A stretch of 64,000 nucleotides of DNA from Akkermansiaceae bacterium (GCA_905182405.1 CAJJBQ010000001.1:1-64000), one strand, 5' to 3'. Counted from the stretch's first letter, positions 25,205-35,609 are shown. Notes: generated by a model not told the origin, from the sequence alone. Translations and numbers: made by a program.

Positions 25205-26617
25205 TTATAACCCCAAATGCCTCCCAATATCAGAGGGAGTCAGGGAAAGTTCACTACGCCCGGCCAGCAAAGCCACTTCGGCAGCTCGTCCGGTCAACCA
25301 AGCTCCTGCCCGCGCAGCATCGATCAAAGTCAATCCACCCGCCACCAAAGATCCAAGAACGCCGGACAAGGTATCTCCCTGCCCACCCGTCGCCATTCCG
25401 GGGTTTCCTGTCGTGTTATAGAAAAGGGGCTCATCCGCTTGCGTCACAATCGTCCGTGCTCCCTTAAAAAGCAGCGTGGCCGGACAACGATCTGTGAATT
25501 GAAGCGCCCGCTCGGCGCGAGTTCCCTCGGCCGGGACCAACCGTTGGAGCTCTCCAGGATGAGGGGTGACGAGAACGTCTTCTTTTAAAAGATCCAGTCG
25601 CCGGGCATCGGCAATCATGTTGAGCCCATCGGCATCGAGAATCGTGGGCAGCGCTACCGCCTCCAGATACTCAATCAAACGAAAGGCAATCTGGGAATCT
25701 CTTCCAAGACCTGGACCGATCACGATCGCGTCCGCCTTGATTTCACGCCAATCATCGGGACGCGCTTTCACCATGATTTCCGGCGGCACAAGCCGAAGCA
25801 TCTTTTCGATGTCGCATTCTTCCACCAGCAAAGTGATTAATCCGCCACCCGCCCGAAGCGCCCCTTGCGCACAAAGGACCGCCGCTCCCACGAGTCCCGG
25901 AGATCCCGCAATGATCGTGACACGCCCCGCCTGCCCCTTGTGAAAGGAAAATGGACGGGGCGGTAACAGCGAACGAACCGTCGAGGCAGTCGTAAGGGCA
26001 TCACCCGTTTCTGAAACAGGGAGTTCTTCGACTTCGATGAGTTCCAGCCGACCCACAAAATTGGTGGCAGAATCCGCCACCAGTCCCTTTTTGGGGATCC
26101 CCACCGTGAACGTCCAATCCGCCACCACGACGCCCGCCTCACCCGTGTCGGCATCGAGCCCCGATGGAAGATCCATCGCAACCGTGCGTGCTCCCGCAGT
26201 TCTCCGGAGCGCATTCATTTCCTGCGCCAGACCCGCGAGAGGTTCGCGAAGAACCCCGGAAGCCCCAATACCCAAAAGTCCATCGAGCAACAAAAACGCA
26301 CCCCGACGAAAGCCCGAAACCTCCTCTCCCAACTCCTCCCATTTTTTCCGAGTCAATGGCGCCATTTCCTCAGGAGAAAGACGCGTCCGCACCTCGACCG
26401 CCCACCCTGCATCCTTGAGATGACGTGCCACCACGAGCGCGTCACCGGCATTATGCCCTTTTCCTAAAAAGGCGATGACCCTCCCGGGCTCGACGTGGTC
26501 CCGCAAGATTACCGAAGCCATACGCCGCCCCACTTTTTCCATGAGCGCCTCCGCCGAAGCTCCCCGCGCGAAGGCGGCCGCTTCCACCTCCTGCATTTCC
26601 ACACACGTAATCATCAC
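25205..26617 (-). CDS. nnr: Bifunctional NAD(P)H-hydrate epimerase / ADP-dependent dehydratase
   Basis: Repairs hydrated NAD(P)H. N-terminal YjeF_N epimerase domain (residues 1-210): EALMEKVGRRMA, FLGKGHNAGDALVVARHL, LLLDGLLGIG, VAMDLPSGLDADTG. C-terminal ribokinase-like dehydratase domain (220-470): HKGQAGRVTIIAGSPG, DAIVIGPGLGRD, LDADGLNMI, TPHPGELQRL and the terminal NPGMATGGQGDTLSGVLG. Both halves look complete, total 470 residues. It runs alone on the minus strand toward the repeat element. Confidence 0.93.
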   Translation of the reverse strand: MMITCVEMQEVEAAAFARGASAEALMEKVGRRMASVILRDHVEPGRVIAFLGKGHNAGDALVVARHLKDAGWAVEVRTRLSPEEMAPLTRKKWEELGEEVSGFRRGAFLLLDGLLGIGASGVLREPLAGLAQEMNALRRTAGARTVAMDLPSGLDADTGEAGVVVADWTFTVGIPKKGLVADSATNFVGRLELIEVEELPVSETGDALTTASTVRSLLPPRPFSFHKGQAGRVTIIAGSPGLVGAAVLCAQGALRAGGGLITLLVEECDIEKMLRLVPPEIMVKARPDDWREIKADAIVIGPGLGRDSQIAFRLIEYLEAVALPTILDADGLNMIADARRLDLLKEDVLVTPHPGELQRLVPAEGTRAERALQFTDRCPATLLFKGARTIVTQADEPLFYNTTGNPGMATGGQGDTLSGVLGSLVAGGLTLIDAARAGAWLTGRAAEVALLAGRSELSLTPSDIGRHLGL

Positions 26618-26736
26618 TCTATTGTTTCACGATGGAATAAAAGGCCTCGCAGTGAGGATAAGAAAATGATGCCCCAAGAACGCATGGGCTAGGATAGACA
26701 GCTCTCACTAGGGATGAAGAGCCGAATTTTCAGCGA

Positions 26737-28425
26737 CTATCTCCCTGAAGCGACAATAAGATCACGCAACTCGGCCGCGGGACCGATCAGATCCTCCCGT
26801 TTTGACATTTCCTCAACCGTGAACGGCATGCGAATCCGCCAATTCTTGCCGCCCAGAGTGCCCGGGATATTGAACCTCTCACTCATCCCGTAAATATCGG
26901 TGATCATGAGGGCCGCATAGCGCGAGTTGGTTTCAACAAGCGCCTTGAGAAGCGCCGTCTTCACCTCGTCATGGTAGGCCCGATAGCTCACGTGATCGTC
27001 CGGAAGGTCCAGCCCCGAAAACTCACTCAAGATTCTCAAATTCCACAGGGCGCCGACTCGTTCGCCTTCATCGTTGCTTGAGATATTTGCCCGAAACTCT
27101 TCCCACATCGCCGCGATTGGCGGGTGGTCATGCGTGGCATAAGTCGCGAAGGAACAACGGAGATAATCCCTCCCGGGGATCGGATGCTCGAGACCATCTT
27201 CTCCGTGGAATGCTTCCCAGTGACAAACCTTGAAGCCGGCAATCCCCACTTTTTCCAAATGCGGCCTCACATAATGAGGCACCGCACCAAGATCTTCGCC
27301 CACCACTTCGCCATCGCCCGCTGCTTCCTGCACCGCCTTCAAATACTTGTCTCCACACGCCAAGTTGAACGCGCAATGCTCCTCGCTGTCATCGGGGTAT
27401 GGCTTGAAGCCCGGAAGTAAGCCACCCGTCCGCGCCGCCGCTTCTTCATGCGTCAGAGGAAGAAACTCCCCATTCCGCTGCGGTCGCCAAGGGAAGGAGT
27501 AAATACGATAGAACCCGAGAATGTGATCGATGCGGAAGATGTGAAAAACATCAGTGAGCTTATCGACGCGCCTGCGCCACCAAGCAAAGTTATCCTGCTC
27601 CATCAGGTCCCAGCGATAGGCCGGAATCCCCCAGTTCTGACCCCACTTCTGGGTGAAGGCGTCATCCTTGAAAACAGTCTCCGGTGGGGCGCCTCCACAC
27701 CAACTCAGATCAAATCCTTCACGCTCAAAAAAAACGTCCGCGCTGTAGTAAGAAATTCCAATCGGAATATCCCCCATCAACTTCACCCCGCAAGCTCCCG
27801 ATTCCTCACGAAGAGTTCGCCACTGCGTGAAGGCAACCCACTGCACCCAAGCATAGTAGCGCAGACGTTCCTCCGACCCTTTTCTCTTCGCAATGAAATC
27901 GTGGGCTAATTCAGGATCACGATAGTTGATGCTCCAGAGATCCCAGGTCTCGCGCCCCCCCTCCTGGTCCATCAAAAAACGGAATTTGGTGTAATTCTCC
28001 AACCATTCTTTTTCCGTTTCGCAAAAGGCCTCGAATTTCTCGCTTCCTTCGAATTGCGCAAAACCTTCTTCAAGCAAATCCCGCTTCAGACGTTTCGCCT
28101 CCTCGTAGTGAACCAGATCGCCTTCAAGAAATTCCTCGCTCAGGCCCGCCCTCACTTCATTGACGCGGGCCTCTCCAATCTCCGGAACCGACGACAAATC
28201 AATCAAGCTGGGCTCAAGCGCCACCGAACTGATGGCATTGTAAGGTGAATCATCCGCACCGGTTTCATTGATCGGAAGAAGTTGGAGAAACTTCACCTCA
28301 TGATCGACCGCCCAACCCACCAGCTTGCGCAAGCCTCCGACATCACCAATGCCGAGGTCGCCTTTATGTCGTAGACTGGTCACCGGCGCGAGAACGCCCG
28401 CTACTTGATCGCTCGAATCGCTCAT
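26737..28425 (-). CDS. malQ: 4-alpha-glucanotransferase (amylomaltase)
   Basis: GH77 enzyme that disproportionates malto-oligosaccharides. Recognisable segments are APVTSLRHKGDLGIGD, FLQLLPINETGADDSPYNAISS, LMGDIPIGISYYSADVF, FHIFRIDHILGFYRIY (nucleophile Asp), VVGEDLGAVPHYV (acid/base Glu) and YATHDHPPIAA (third Asp). Length (562) is normal. Start taken at ATG 28425, ten codons inside the longest frame, because the longer form has no family match. It follows carB by about 66 bases on the same strand, and no other glycogen gene is adjacent. Confidence 0.93.
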   Translation of the reverse strand: MSDSSDQVAGVLAPVTSLRHKGDLGIGDVGGLRKLVGWAVDHEVKFLQLLPINETGADDSPYNAISSVALEPSLIDLSSVPEIGEARVNEVRAGLSEEFLEGDLVHYEEAKRLKRDLLEEGFAQFEGSEKFEAFCETEKEWLENYTKFRFLMDQEGGRETWDLWSINYRDPELAHDFIAKRKGSEERLRYYAWVQWVAFTQWRTLREESGACGVKLMGDIPIGISYYSADVFFEREGFDLSWCGGAPPETVFKDDAFTQKWGQNWGIPAYRWDLMEQDNFAWWRRRVDKLTDVFHIFRIDHILGFYRIYSFPWRPQRNGEFLPLTHEEAAARTGGLLPGFKPYPDDSEEHCAFNLACGDKYLKAVQEAAGDGEVVGEDLGAVPHYVRPHLEKVGIAGFKVCHWEAFHGEDGLEHPIPGRDYLRCSFATYATHDHPPIAAMWEEFRANISSNDEGERVGALWNLRILSEFSGLDLPDDHVSYRAYHDEVKTALLKALVETNSRYAALMITDIYGMSERFNIPGTLGGKNWRIRMPFTVEEMSKREDLIGPAAELRDLIVASGR

Positions 28426-28491
28426 GTTCAACTTGGTAAGGCAGGCAAACTGCATCCGGTTTTCAAAGGCTTACAAGCCGTCGCTCCATAC

Positions 28492-31400
28492 TTAAATCAG
28501 CCCATGGTGCTCCTGCAGCGAGGTCACCGTGAACTCCTTCTCCTGAAGGGAACGGATCGCTTTCACGCTCGCTTCTGCGGCCGAAAGATTCGTGCAGTGG
28601 CTGACCTTGTGCTGGACGGCGCCGGAGCGAATCTTGACTTCATCAGCTCTCGCTTCGTGACCGGAGGGAGTGTTGATGATAAGATTAAGATCGCCGTTCT
28701 TCATCATGTCGATGACGGTCGGGCGCTTGCCTTCGCTGAGTTTATAGAGGCGGCTGACTTCGATCCCCTCGTCCTTAAGGCGCTTGTAGGTGCCTCCGGT
28801 TGAGAAAATCTTGAAGCCTAGATTGGCGAGATCGCGCGCGATGGGCATCGCGCGGTCCTTGTCCCGATCACTGACGGAGAAGAAGACGTTGCCTTCCTTG
28901 GGAAGTGGGTTGAAGGCGCTGATCTGCGCTTTGGCATAGGCCATGCCGAGGTCGATATCGGCTCCCATGACTTCTCCGGTAGATTTCATTTCCGGTCCGA
29001 GGACAATGTCGATGCCCGGGAAACGGCTCCAAGGGAAGACGGCTTCCTTCACGCAGAAACAAGGAGGCATCACTTCTTCGGTGAAGCCGAGATCAACGAG
29101 TTTCTTACCAACCATGACCTTAGCAGCGAGCTTCGCGAGAGGGATTCCGATCGACTTGGAAACGAAGGGCACGGTGCGGGAGGCACGCGGGTTGACCTCG
29201 ATGACGTAAAGCTCGTCGTCCTTCACTGCGAACTGAATGTTCATCAGCCCGATGACTTCAAGTTCCTTGGCGAGGGACTTTGCCCCGATCATGATTTCCT
29301 CTTTGATCTTATCGCTGAGGGAGAAAGAAGGTAAGACACAGGCGGAGTCACCGGAGTGAATACCAGCCTGCTCGATGTGCTCCATGATGGCACCGACGAC
29401 GCTGGTCTCACCATCGGAGATGCAATCGACATCAATCTCAGTCGCGTTCTCAAGGAAGCGGTCAACAAGGATGGGGCGATCGGGAGCTATATCGGTGGCG
29501 TTATTGATGTAAGTTCTCAGCTCATCGTCATCATAGACGATCATCATGCCACGTCCGCCGAGGACGAAGCTCGGACGGACAAGAACCGGAAAGCCAATGC
29601 GGGCGGCGATCGCGACAGCTTCATCTTCCGAAACGGCGGTGCCCGCTTCGGCTTGCTTGAGGCCGATCTTATCAAGGAGGGCCGAGAAAAATTTACGGTC
29701 CTCGGCAAGCTCGATGGACTTGGGAGAGGTTCCGATGATGGGAACGCCATGACGCTCGAGATCGGCCGCTAGGTTAAGCGGAGTCTGGCCGCCGAACTGC
29801 ACGATGACGCCATCGGGCTTCTCTTGATCGCAGATATTAAGAACATCCTCAAGAGTGAGGGGCTCGAAATAAAGTTTGTCCGAAGTGTCGTAGTCGGTGG
29901 AGACGGTCTCGGGGTTGGAGTTCACCATCACTGACTCATAACCAAGCTCGCGAAGAGCGAAGCTGGCGTGAACGCAGCAGTAGTCGAACTCGATTCCCTG
30001 GCCGATTCGGTTCGGGCCGCCACCGAGGATAACGATCTTCTTTTTGTCCGTCTCGCGGGCTTCGTTTTCGTCGCCGTAAGTCGAATAATAATAAGGAGTG
30101 GCCGCTTCAAATTCCGCCGCGCAGGTATCGACAAGGCGATAAGTCGGGATGATGCCCTTTTCTTTCCGCTCAGCGCGGACCTCGTCCTGCGTGATGCCGC
30201 GAGAATGGGCAATCTGGATATCGGAGAAGCCGAGCTTCTTGGCGCGACGAAGGTCGAGGTTCGCGAGATCTTTCCCCTCTTCGACGATCACGCGCATGTT
30301 CTCAAGAAACCATGGATCGATCTGAGTGGTGTCGAAAATCTCCTCGATGGTCCAGCCTTGTTGAAGGGCGACACTGAGCCAGAAAATACGCTCGGCATTG
30401 GGAACCTGAAGCTTCCGCTCGATCTGCTCGCGAGTGGACTCCGGGTCTTTACCATCGAAGCCAAAACCGAAGCGGCCGGTCTCAAGTGAACGGAGGGCTT
30501 TTTGAAGGGACTCTTTAAAGGTGCGTCCGATGGCCATCACCTCGCCCACCGCCTTCATCGAAGTGGTGAGAACGGGATCGGCAGTCGGAAATTTCTCGAA
30601 AGTGAAGCGAGGAATCTTAGTGACCACGTAGTCGATGGTCGGCTCGAAGCTCGCAGGAGTTTCCTTGGTGATATCGTTCGGCAGTTCGTCGAGGGTGTAA
30701 CCGACGGCGAGCTTTGCCGCGATCTTGGCAATCGGGTAGCCGGTCGCCTTGGAAGCTAGGGCGGATGAGCGGCTCACCCGCGGGTTCATCTCAATGATAA
30801 TACAACGACCGGTCTTGGGATCGACGGAGAACTGGATGTTCGACCCACCCGTCTCGACCCCGATCTCGCGGATGACGGCGAAGGACGCGTCCCGCATGAT
30901 TTGATACTCGCGATCAGAAAGCGTCTGGGCCGGAGCTACCGTGATGGAATCACCGGTGTGGACTCCCATTGGGTCGAAGTTTTCAATCGAGCAAATGACG
31001 ACGCAGTTGTCCGCGTGGTCGCGCATAACTTCCATTTCGTATTCTTTCCAACCGAGGAGGCACTCTTCAACGAGGACCTCGGTGGTTGGGGAAAGATCGA
31101 GACCGCTCGTAACGATTGTTTCAAATTCTTCCTTGTTGTATGCGATCCCACCACCGGTTCCACCGAGGGTGAACGCAGGACGAATGACAAGCGGCATCAT
31201 CCCGATCTCTTTCGCGATCTTCTTCGCCTCCTCCATCGAGTGCGCCACTCCCGAGATGGGGAGGTCAAGGCCGATCTTAATCATCGCGTCTTTGAAACGT
31301 TGACGATTTTCGCCCTTATCGATGGCGTCAGCATTGGCGCCGATCATGCGGACCCCATACTTATCGAGGGTTCCGGCATCGAAAAGCTCGATGGAGACGT

Positions 31401-31689
31401 TCAGCGCAGTCTGACCTCCGAGGGTCGGCAGGAGCGCATCGGGCCTTTCTTTGATGATGATCCTCTCAATCGACTCCGGAGTGATCGGCTCGATATAGGT
31501 CCGCTCCGCAAATTGCGGGTCGGTCATAATCGTTGCCGGATTGGAATTCACGAGAACGACCTCGTAACCTTCCTCGCGCAGCGCCTTGCAAGCTTGGGTC
31601 CCGGAGTAATCAAACTCACAACCTTGTCCAATGACGATGGGGCCGGCTCCGACCACGAGGATTTTTTTGATGCTAGTGTCCTTCGGCAT
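28492..31689 (-). CDS. carB: Carbamoyl-phosphate synthase large subunit
   Basis: Makes carbamoyl phosphate for arginine and pyrimidine synthesis. The 1065 residues contain the two homologous ATP-grasp synthetase halves, each opening with [17 protein letters not shown] or [26 protein letters not shown] and FVLGGRGMM loops and the metal-binding [18 protein letters not shown] and [15 protein letters not shown] segments follow. The C-terminal regulatory MGS-like domain has [15 protein letters not shown]. Length matches the E. coli enzyme. The small subunit carA is not in the window. Confidence 0.97.
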   Translation of the reverse strand: MPKDTSIKKILVVGAGPIVIGQGCEFDYSGTQACKALREEGYEVVLVNSNPATIMTDPQFAERTYIEPITPESIERIIIKERPDALLPTLGGQTALNVSIELFDAGTLDKYGVRMIGANADAIDKGENRQRFKDAMIKIGLDLPISGVAHSMEEAKKIAKEIGMMPLVIRPAFTLGGTGGGIAYNKEEFETIVTSGLDLSPTTEVLVEECLLGWKEYEMEVMRDHADNCVVICSIENFDPMGVHTGDSITVAPAQTLSDREYQIMRDASFAVIREIGVETGGSNIQFSVDPKTGRCIIIEMNPRVSRSSALASKATGYPIAKIAAKLAVGYTLDELPNDITKETPASFEPTIDYVVTKIPRFTFEKFPTADPVLTTSMKAVGEVMAIGRTFKESLQKALRSLETGRFGFGFDGKDPESTREQIERKLQVPNAERIFWLSVALQQGWTIEEIFDTTQIDPWFLENMRVIVEEGKDLANLDLRRAKKLGFSDIQIAHSRGITQDEVRAERKEKGIIPTYRLVDTCAAEFEAATPYYYSTYGDENEARETDKKKIVILGGGPNRIGQGIEFDYCCVHASFALRELGYESVMVNSNPETVSTDYDTSDKLYFEPLTLEDVLNICDQEKPDGVIVQFGGQTPLNLAADLERHGVPIIGTSPKSIELAEDRKFFSALLDKIGLKQAEAGTAVSEDEAVAIAARIGFPVLVRPSFVLGGRGMMIVYDDDELRTYINNATDIAPDRPILVDRFLENATEIDVDCISDGETSVVGAIMEHIEQAGIHSGDSACVLPSFSLSDKIKEEIMIGAKSLAKELEVIGLMNIQFAVKDDELYVIEVNPRASRTVPFVSKSIGIPLAKLAAKVMVGKKLVDLGFTEEVMPPCFCVKEAVFPWSRFPGIDIVLGPEMKSTGEVMGADIDLGMAYAKAQISAFNPLPKEGNVFFSVSDRDKDRAMPIARDLANLGFKIFSTGGTYKRLKDEGIEVSRLYKLSEGKRPTVIDMMKNGDLNLIINTPSGHEARADEVKIRSGAVQHKVSHCTNLSAAEASVKAIRSLQEKEFTVTSLQEHHGLI

Positions 31690-31799
31690 AGGGTCTGTCT
31701 AAAACTTCGTCTATCTGACAAGACCGCCCGATTTTGTAAAGCGCCATCGGACTTTCTCGCAAATCCTTCGCTCTCCTTAAGCGAATCTCCTCGTTTCCC
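31690..31799. other. Upstream region of carB
   Basis: About 110 bases between the carB start and the beta-barrel relic. No gene or clear regulatory RNA is seen; the carB promoter is expected here. Confidence 0.3.
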
Positions 31800-32006
31800 C
31801 TAAAATCTCCAGCCAATTCCCAGCCCTGCGAGATGGTTCGAAAAGCCCGCCGGATCCCCAGCGGCCTGAGAATAGGAATACTGCGCCTTCACCTGGGGCT
31901 CCTCCGATGTCGTCGGCACCGCCGCCCTTGAGGAAGATGCCACCAATTTTAACAACACCCCTTGCCAAGCCGTCGGCGATTCACGCTTCATCCAGGTCGA
32001 AATCAT
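31800..32006 (-). pseudogene. C-terminal fragment of an outer-membrane beta-barrel-like protein
   Basis: A 68-codon frame ending in NHLAGLGIGWRF, a beta-strand with terminal phenylalanine as in outer-membrane barrels, preceded by strand-like VKAQYSYSQAAGD. Upstream of the nominal ATG there is no signal peptide or barrel body, so only the end of the gene survives. The remaining ~125 bases up to the PhnA-like gene contain nothing recognisable. Confidence 0.4.
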
Positions 32007-32131
32007 CTACGACCAAAGCAGCATCCCCCAGTAGTAAAGGCTCTTAACTTCCGACCTCCGAACAACCGCTCTCCTTGCCCTGCAGGCAATCCGAAAAAAG
32101 CCCACGTCATTTCGATGACGCGGACCTTTTT

Positions 32132-32536
32132 CTACCCCAGCGGCACCGCCTCCGCGGCCGCAATCACTTCGTCATCAAGATAAGCCTCCTCGATAGTTTG
32201 CTGACACCAAGGAGTCGTCTTTCCGAGATATTGTAAGAACCGCACCACCATCAGCTGCTGGATTGGCAACTCCGTCCAAATCAGCTCGCCCAGATGACGC
32301 CATTCGTCCGCCTTAAGTAGACTTGGTTTCTCAAACGCTTCGATCACCTCATCACTGAGCATCAGACAGCGATCCAGCTCCGGTGTTTTTGACACGGGAG
32401 GAACTTCATAAATGCGGAGTGGCACTCCTGAGTTCAAGCTGAGCTCGCAGGTCGATTTTGCCCGACGCGCGAGATCCTTCCCCAACAACGAAAGAGCCAA
32501 GAGCCGCGCCTGATTTTCTTCATATCCTCTTCCCAT
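32132..32536 (-). CDS. PhnA-like protein with degenerate zinc ribbon
   Basis: From ATG 32536 the protein (134 residues) begins with a helical LARRAKSTCEL, then VPLRIYEVPPVSK, and continues with ADEWRHLGELIWTELPIQQLMVVRFLQYL. These match the PhnA-type protein family, in which a CELC zinc ribbon is followed by the EVPP segment and the W..L...IW...P.. helix. Here the second cysteine of CELC is serine and the other pair is reduced to a single cysteine, so zinc binding is probably lost. The N-terminal extension of the longest frame does not look like protein. Function of the family is not settled despite the phn name. Confidence 0.6.
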   Translation of the reverse strand: MGRGYEENQARLLALSLLGKDLARRAKSTCELSLNSGVPLRIYEVPPVSKTPELDRCLMLSDEVIEAFEKPSLLKADEWRHLGELIWTELPIQQLMVVRFLQYLGKTTPWCQQTIEEAYLDDEVIAAAEAVPLG

Positions 32537-32816
32537 AGAGAAATGGTGCCTTCCTTGACGAGGGCGATCAAGCTCTCCGACGCCGTCTACCTCTCGCCGC
32601 CGATTCCTGCGCACGGAACCTGTGGCACCATAGGCTTTGGCTCCATGATCAACGTCCTCACCCAACTTCGACAAGCCCCACCGATCCCCAAATCGACACC
32701 AGTAACACCAATTACCTAACCCCCGGGAAGACCTCAGCCTCACCGACGAAGAGAATAAATCTCCTGATTAGAACCCATCGGTGCGCAAGCATTTGGAGTC
32801 CGGAAAAATGGCGTAG

Positions 32817-33545
32817 TTATTGTCGGTTGAGAATGTAGATGGGGTCACCGAGTCGATCACGTTGATAGATTTTGACCGAACCCCGGCTAATGAGGCTCCG
32901 GAGGTTGGCGTTTGGACGGGCGGTGGGGTCAAATCTCCCGGCTGATTTTTTGAGATATGAGATGAGTTTGTGGGCTTCGTCGATCTCGGGAACGGAGCAA
33001 CCCGCGGTGCACGGAATGCGCCCGATCATTCTTTGAGCTCGGCGTTGGTATAGCATTTCACTGGCGTCAGGATTGTAGGAATGGATCACTACTCCATTAG
33101 GAACATAGCCTCGCAGCGTGGGATCGGGATGGGTCGGAGGATAAAGGATCTCCGCGTAAATGCCGCTGACGCCTTTCTTGGAATCCCCGGTTTGGATCGC
33201 AGAATCGGCGTTTTTCGCGATGCGGACACCGCCCATCGTAAAAAATCCGGGAGGAGTTTGCGCATGCCCAAAGCCGAGACCTCGTTTTCCGGTCCCGCAA
33301 CGAAGAGTCTCGCGAATCTTACCGGTTTTGAGGGAAATAACGTGCATCCGTTGGGCGGCTGGGTCGACGAGGTAAAGCCACTCCGGGTTGTAATTGGGAT
33401 GACCGGCCCGACGTTGATCCTCGATAAAGGATTGAACCGCGCCCCAATTCGAGCCGGCGACTTTCTTCGTAGAACTACTGGTGGAGCAGGACTGCAGGGA
33501 AAGGAAGGCGAGAAAGAAAATGATCTTTCGGACACTCATCGACAT
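32817..33545 (-). CDS. L,D-transpeptidase-like (YkuD-type) lipoprotein
   Basis: Starts at ATG 33545, followed by a lipoprotein signal (IIFFLAFLSLQSC). The domain has LYLVDPAAQRMHVISLKTG at its start and VVIHSYNPDASEMLYQ...IPCTAGCSVPEID at the active site. The histidine and the cysteine of CTAGCSV correspond to the H...SxGC(I/V) signature of murein L,D-transpeptidase catalytic domains. Length is 242 residues. The predicted place is the periplasmic side of a membrane; the reaction (peptidoglycan 3-3 or lipoprotein cross-link) is inferred only. Confidence 0.8.
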   Translation of the reverse strand: MSMSVRKIIFFLAFLSLQSCSTSSSTKKVAGSNWGAVQSFIEDQRRAGHPNYNPEWLYLVDPAAQRMHVISLKTGKIRETLRCGTGKRGLGFGHAQTPPGFFTMGGVRIAKNADSAIQTGDSKKGVSGIYAEILYPPTHPDPTLRGYVPNGVVIHSYNPDASEMLYQRRAQRMIGRIPCTAGCSVPEIDEAHKLISYLKKSAGRFDPTARPNANLRSLISRGSVKIYQRDRLGDPIYILNRQ

Positions 33546-33888
33546 GAGTGTATTCTGGCATAAAAAAGCTAGAACTGGAAGCCTCACTAATCGCTCCACC
33601 TGGTCGACTTCACCGAACGACGACTCGCCGAAGGCAGGTCTCACCAATCTAAACCTAAGCCAGCAGAGGCCACTGCACCGCACGGGACTAATGATTGGCG
33701 TAGTAAATTGACCCTTTTAGCAGATCGTGGTGTCAGACCTCTCGGAAAACCCTCGGATGAACTGATCAGTTAAAACCCTTCTCTCTTTCTCACAGGATTC
33801 CTAAAAAGGAACCCGATTTCATCCTTTCCGAAATGATCCTTGATGAAGTGATTTCACCGACGACAATTAAAAATTCCCGAATTAACTG
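33546..33888. other. Intergenic region before the first sulfatase
   Basis: A plus-strand frame around 33586-33772 reads LVDFTERRLAEG... DWRSKLTLLADRGVRPLG... and stops, but it lacks a start codon and a family match, so it may be another relic. The last ~110 bases before the sulfatase ATG are AT-rich and should hold its promoter. Confidence 0.3.
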
Positions 33889-35532
33889 ATGCGCTCACTT
33901 CTCATTCTCTTTATTTCCGCCTCCTTCCTCCAAGTTTCCCCTGCCCAGACGGAATTCACATTTAAGGATACGCAATCAGCCCGCCCCAACATCGTCATGA
34001 TCATGGCCGATGACCTCGGCTTCTCCGACATCGGCTGCTACGGCTCGGAAATCCCGACTCCCAACTTGGACCAACTCGCCCAGGGCGGACTCCGCTTCAC
34101 CCAGTTCTACAATACCGCCAAGTGCCACTCCTCCCGCGTCTCGCTCCTCACGGGCCTCTACTGTGATCAAGCCGGCGGAGCGACCCTCTCCCGTGGAGCC
34201 ACCTTCGCCGAGCATCTCGGAGATCAGTATCACAGCATGATGGTCGGGAAATGGCACCTCGATCAACAACCCACCGACTTCGGCTTCGACCGCTACTGGG
34301 GCCACCTTTCCGGAGCCACCAACTTCTTCACGGGAGACAACAGCTTCCGCTTAGATGGTCAGCCTTGGAACGTCCCTACCACCCACAAAGAAAAACCTTT
34401 CTACACCACGAACGTCATCACTGACTTCGCCATCGACTTTCTCTCAGAGCATCAGACTGAAAACTTAAAACTAAAAACTTCCAACTCCCCAAAACCCTTC
34501 CTCCTCTACTGCGCCTACAACGCCCCCCACTACCCTCTCCAAGCCCCCGAAGCCGCCGTCAAAAAACACGACGGCAAATATAGCGAAGGCTGGGACGTCC
34601 TCCGGAAACGTCGCCACGAAAAACAAATCGCGAGCGGCCTCCTTCCCGCCAAATGGAAGCTCTCCCCCCGCGCCGCCCACGTCCCCGCCTGGGACTCTCT
34701 CACTCCCGAAGAGAAACAATGGGAAGAAGACCGCATGGAAGTCTACGCCGCCATGATCGACGTCCTTGATCAAAACATCGGCCGCCTCATCGCCCATCTT
34801 AAAGCAACGGGCCTCTACCAAAACACCGCCATCTTCTTCTGCTCCGACAACGGTGCCTGCCCCTTCGACCGCACCCGCGGCAAAGAAAAAAAGCCCTGGG
34901 ATCCCAAGTCCTACTGGTGCTACGACGTCGGCTGGGCCTCTGTCGGAAACACCCCTTTCCGTCTCTATAAACAGAACCAGCACGAGGGTGGCATCGCCTC
35001 CCCCATGATCGCCAAGCTTCCCGGAAACTTCCCTCTTAAAAAGGCCAAGGGAGACCCAACGCGTAAGAAGACCCCCTCGGGGACCATCACCGATCAACCG
35101 GCCCATCTCATCGACTTCCTCCCCACCTTCCTCGAATTCTCCGGTGCCCAATATCAACGCAAAGTCGTAGACCGAATCATCGATCCCCTCGAAGGCCAAT
35201 CCCTCTCCCTCATTCTCCAAGGTTCCCAATCGACACCACACGACCCGCTCTACTTCCACTACGCCACCGACCGTGCCCTCCGCTCCGGCGACTGGAAAAT
35301 CGCCTCCGCCAAGGGAGGTAAATGGGAACTCTACAACCTCGCCGATGACCGCACCGAACTCAACGACCTCGCTGCCAAAGATCCGGCCAAGGTCGAAAAA
35401 ATGGCCACGCAATGGTTCGCCATCGCTAAGGACAAAGAACGCCTCAAAGGCAAGCAACTCAAGCCCGTCAAAGCGAAGCTCACGCCGCAAAAATTCGGAG
35501 TCCGGCGTGATCCCGGTGCCAAAAAGAAATAG
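33889..35532 (+). CDS. Secreted formylglycine-dependent sulfatase with atypical CHSSR site
   Basis: Alkaline-phosphatase-superfamily sulfatase, 547 residues, with a signal peptide (LLILFISASFLQVSPAQ). It shows NIVMIMADDLGFSDIGCYG (metal aspartates), MVGKWHL and FCSDNGACPFD. The formylglycine motif is CHSSR at residues 79-83; the consensus is C-x-P/A-x-R, so position three is serine, which may affect maturation. An in-frame insertion (about residues 188-199) encoded by an AACTGAAAACT-like repeat precedes PKPFLLYCAYNAPHYPL. It is convergent with the next sulfatase. Substrate not predictable from sequence. Confidence 0.9.
   Translation: MRSLLILFISASFLQVSPAQTEFTFKDTQSARPNIVMIMADDLGFSDIGCYGSEIPTPNLDQLAQGGLRFTQFYNTAKCHSSRVSLLTGLYCDQAGGATLSRGATFAEHLGDQYHSMMVGKWHLDQQPTDFGFDRYWGHLSGATNFFTGDNSFRLDGQPWNVPTTHKEKPFYTTNVITDFAIDFLSEHQTENLKLKTSNSPKPFLLYCAYNAPHYPLQAPEAAVKKHDGKYSEGWDVLRKRRHEKQIASGLLPAKWKLSPRAAHVPAWDSLTPEEKQWEEDRMEVYAAMIDVLDQNIGRLIAHLKATGLYQNTAIFFCSDNGACPFDRTRGKEKKPWDPKSYWCYDVGWASVGNTPFRLYKQNQHEGGIASPMIAKLPGNFPLKKAKGDPTRKKTPSGTITDQPAHLIDFLPTFLEFSGAQYQRKVVDRIIDPLEGQSLSLILQGSQSTPHDPLYFHYATDRALRSGDWKIASAKGGKWELYNLADDRTELNDLAAKDPAKVEKMATQWFAIAKDKERLKGKQLKPVKAKLTPQKFGVRRDPGAKKK
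34450..34486 (+). repeat. In-frame AACTGAAAAC-like repeat inside the sulfatase gene
   Basis: ACTGAAAACTTAAAACT followed by AAAAACTTCC is translated as TENLKLKTSNS between two conserved sulfatase segments. It resembles the noncoding repeat at 24.2 kb and is much more A-rich than the surrounding coding sequence. Confidence 0.45.
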
Positions 35533-35591
35533 CAGCAATGGAACCTCTATTCTTAGAGATCGTCCCTGCATTCCTCCTCAAGCTACTCTTT

Positions 35592-35609
35592 CTCGGTGAA
35601 ACCACCGAG
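35592..35609. terminator. Hairpin between convergent sulfatase genes
   Basis: CTCGGTG-AAAC-CACCGAG gives a perfect 7-bp stem with a 4-base loop in the gap between two convergent genes. There is no strong U-tract on either side, so it may act as a bidirectional transcript-end hairpin or be processed. Confidence 0.4.

Noticed and set aside
30901..31803. 300-codon plus-strand frame opposite carB
   Set aside because: Antisense shadow; carB is continuous with family motifs throughout.
34471..35571. Long minus-strand frame (366 codons) opposite the first sulfatase
   Set aside because: Gly/Glu/Val-rich antisense shadow of a GC-rich gene whose sense frame has clear sulfatase motifs.
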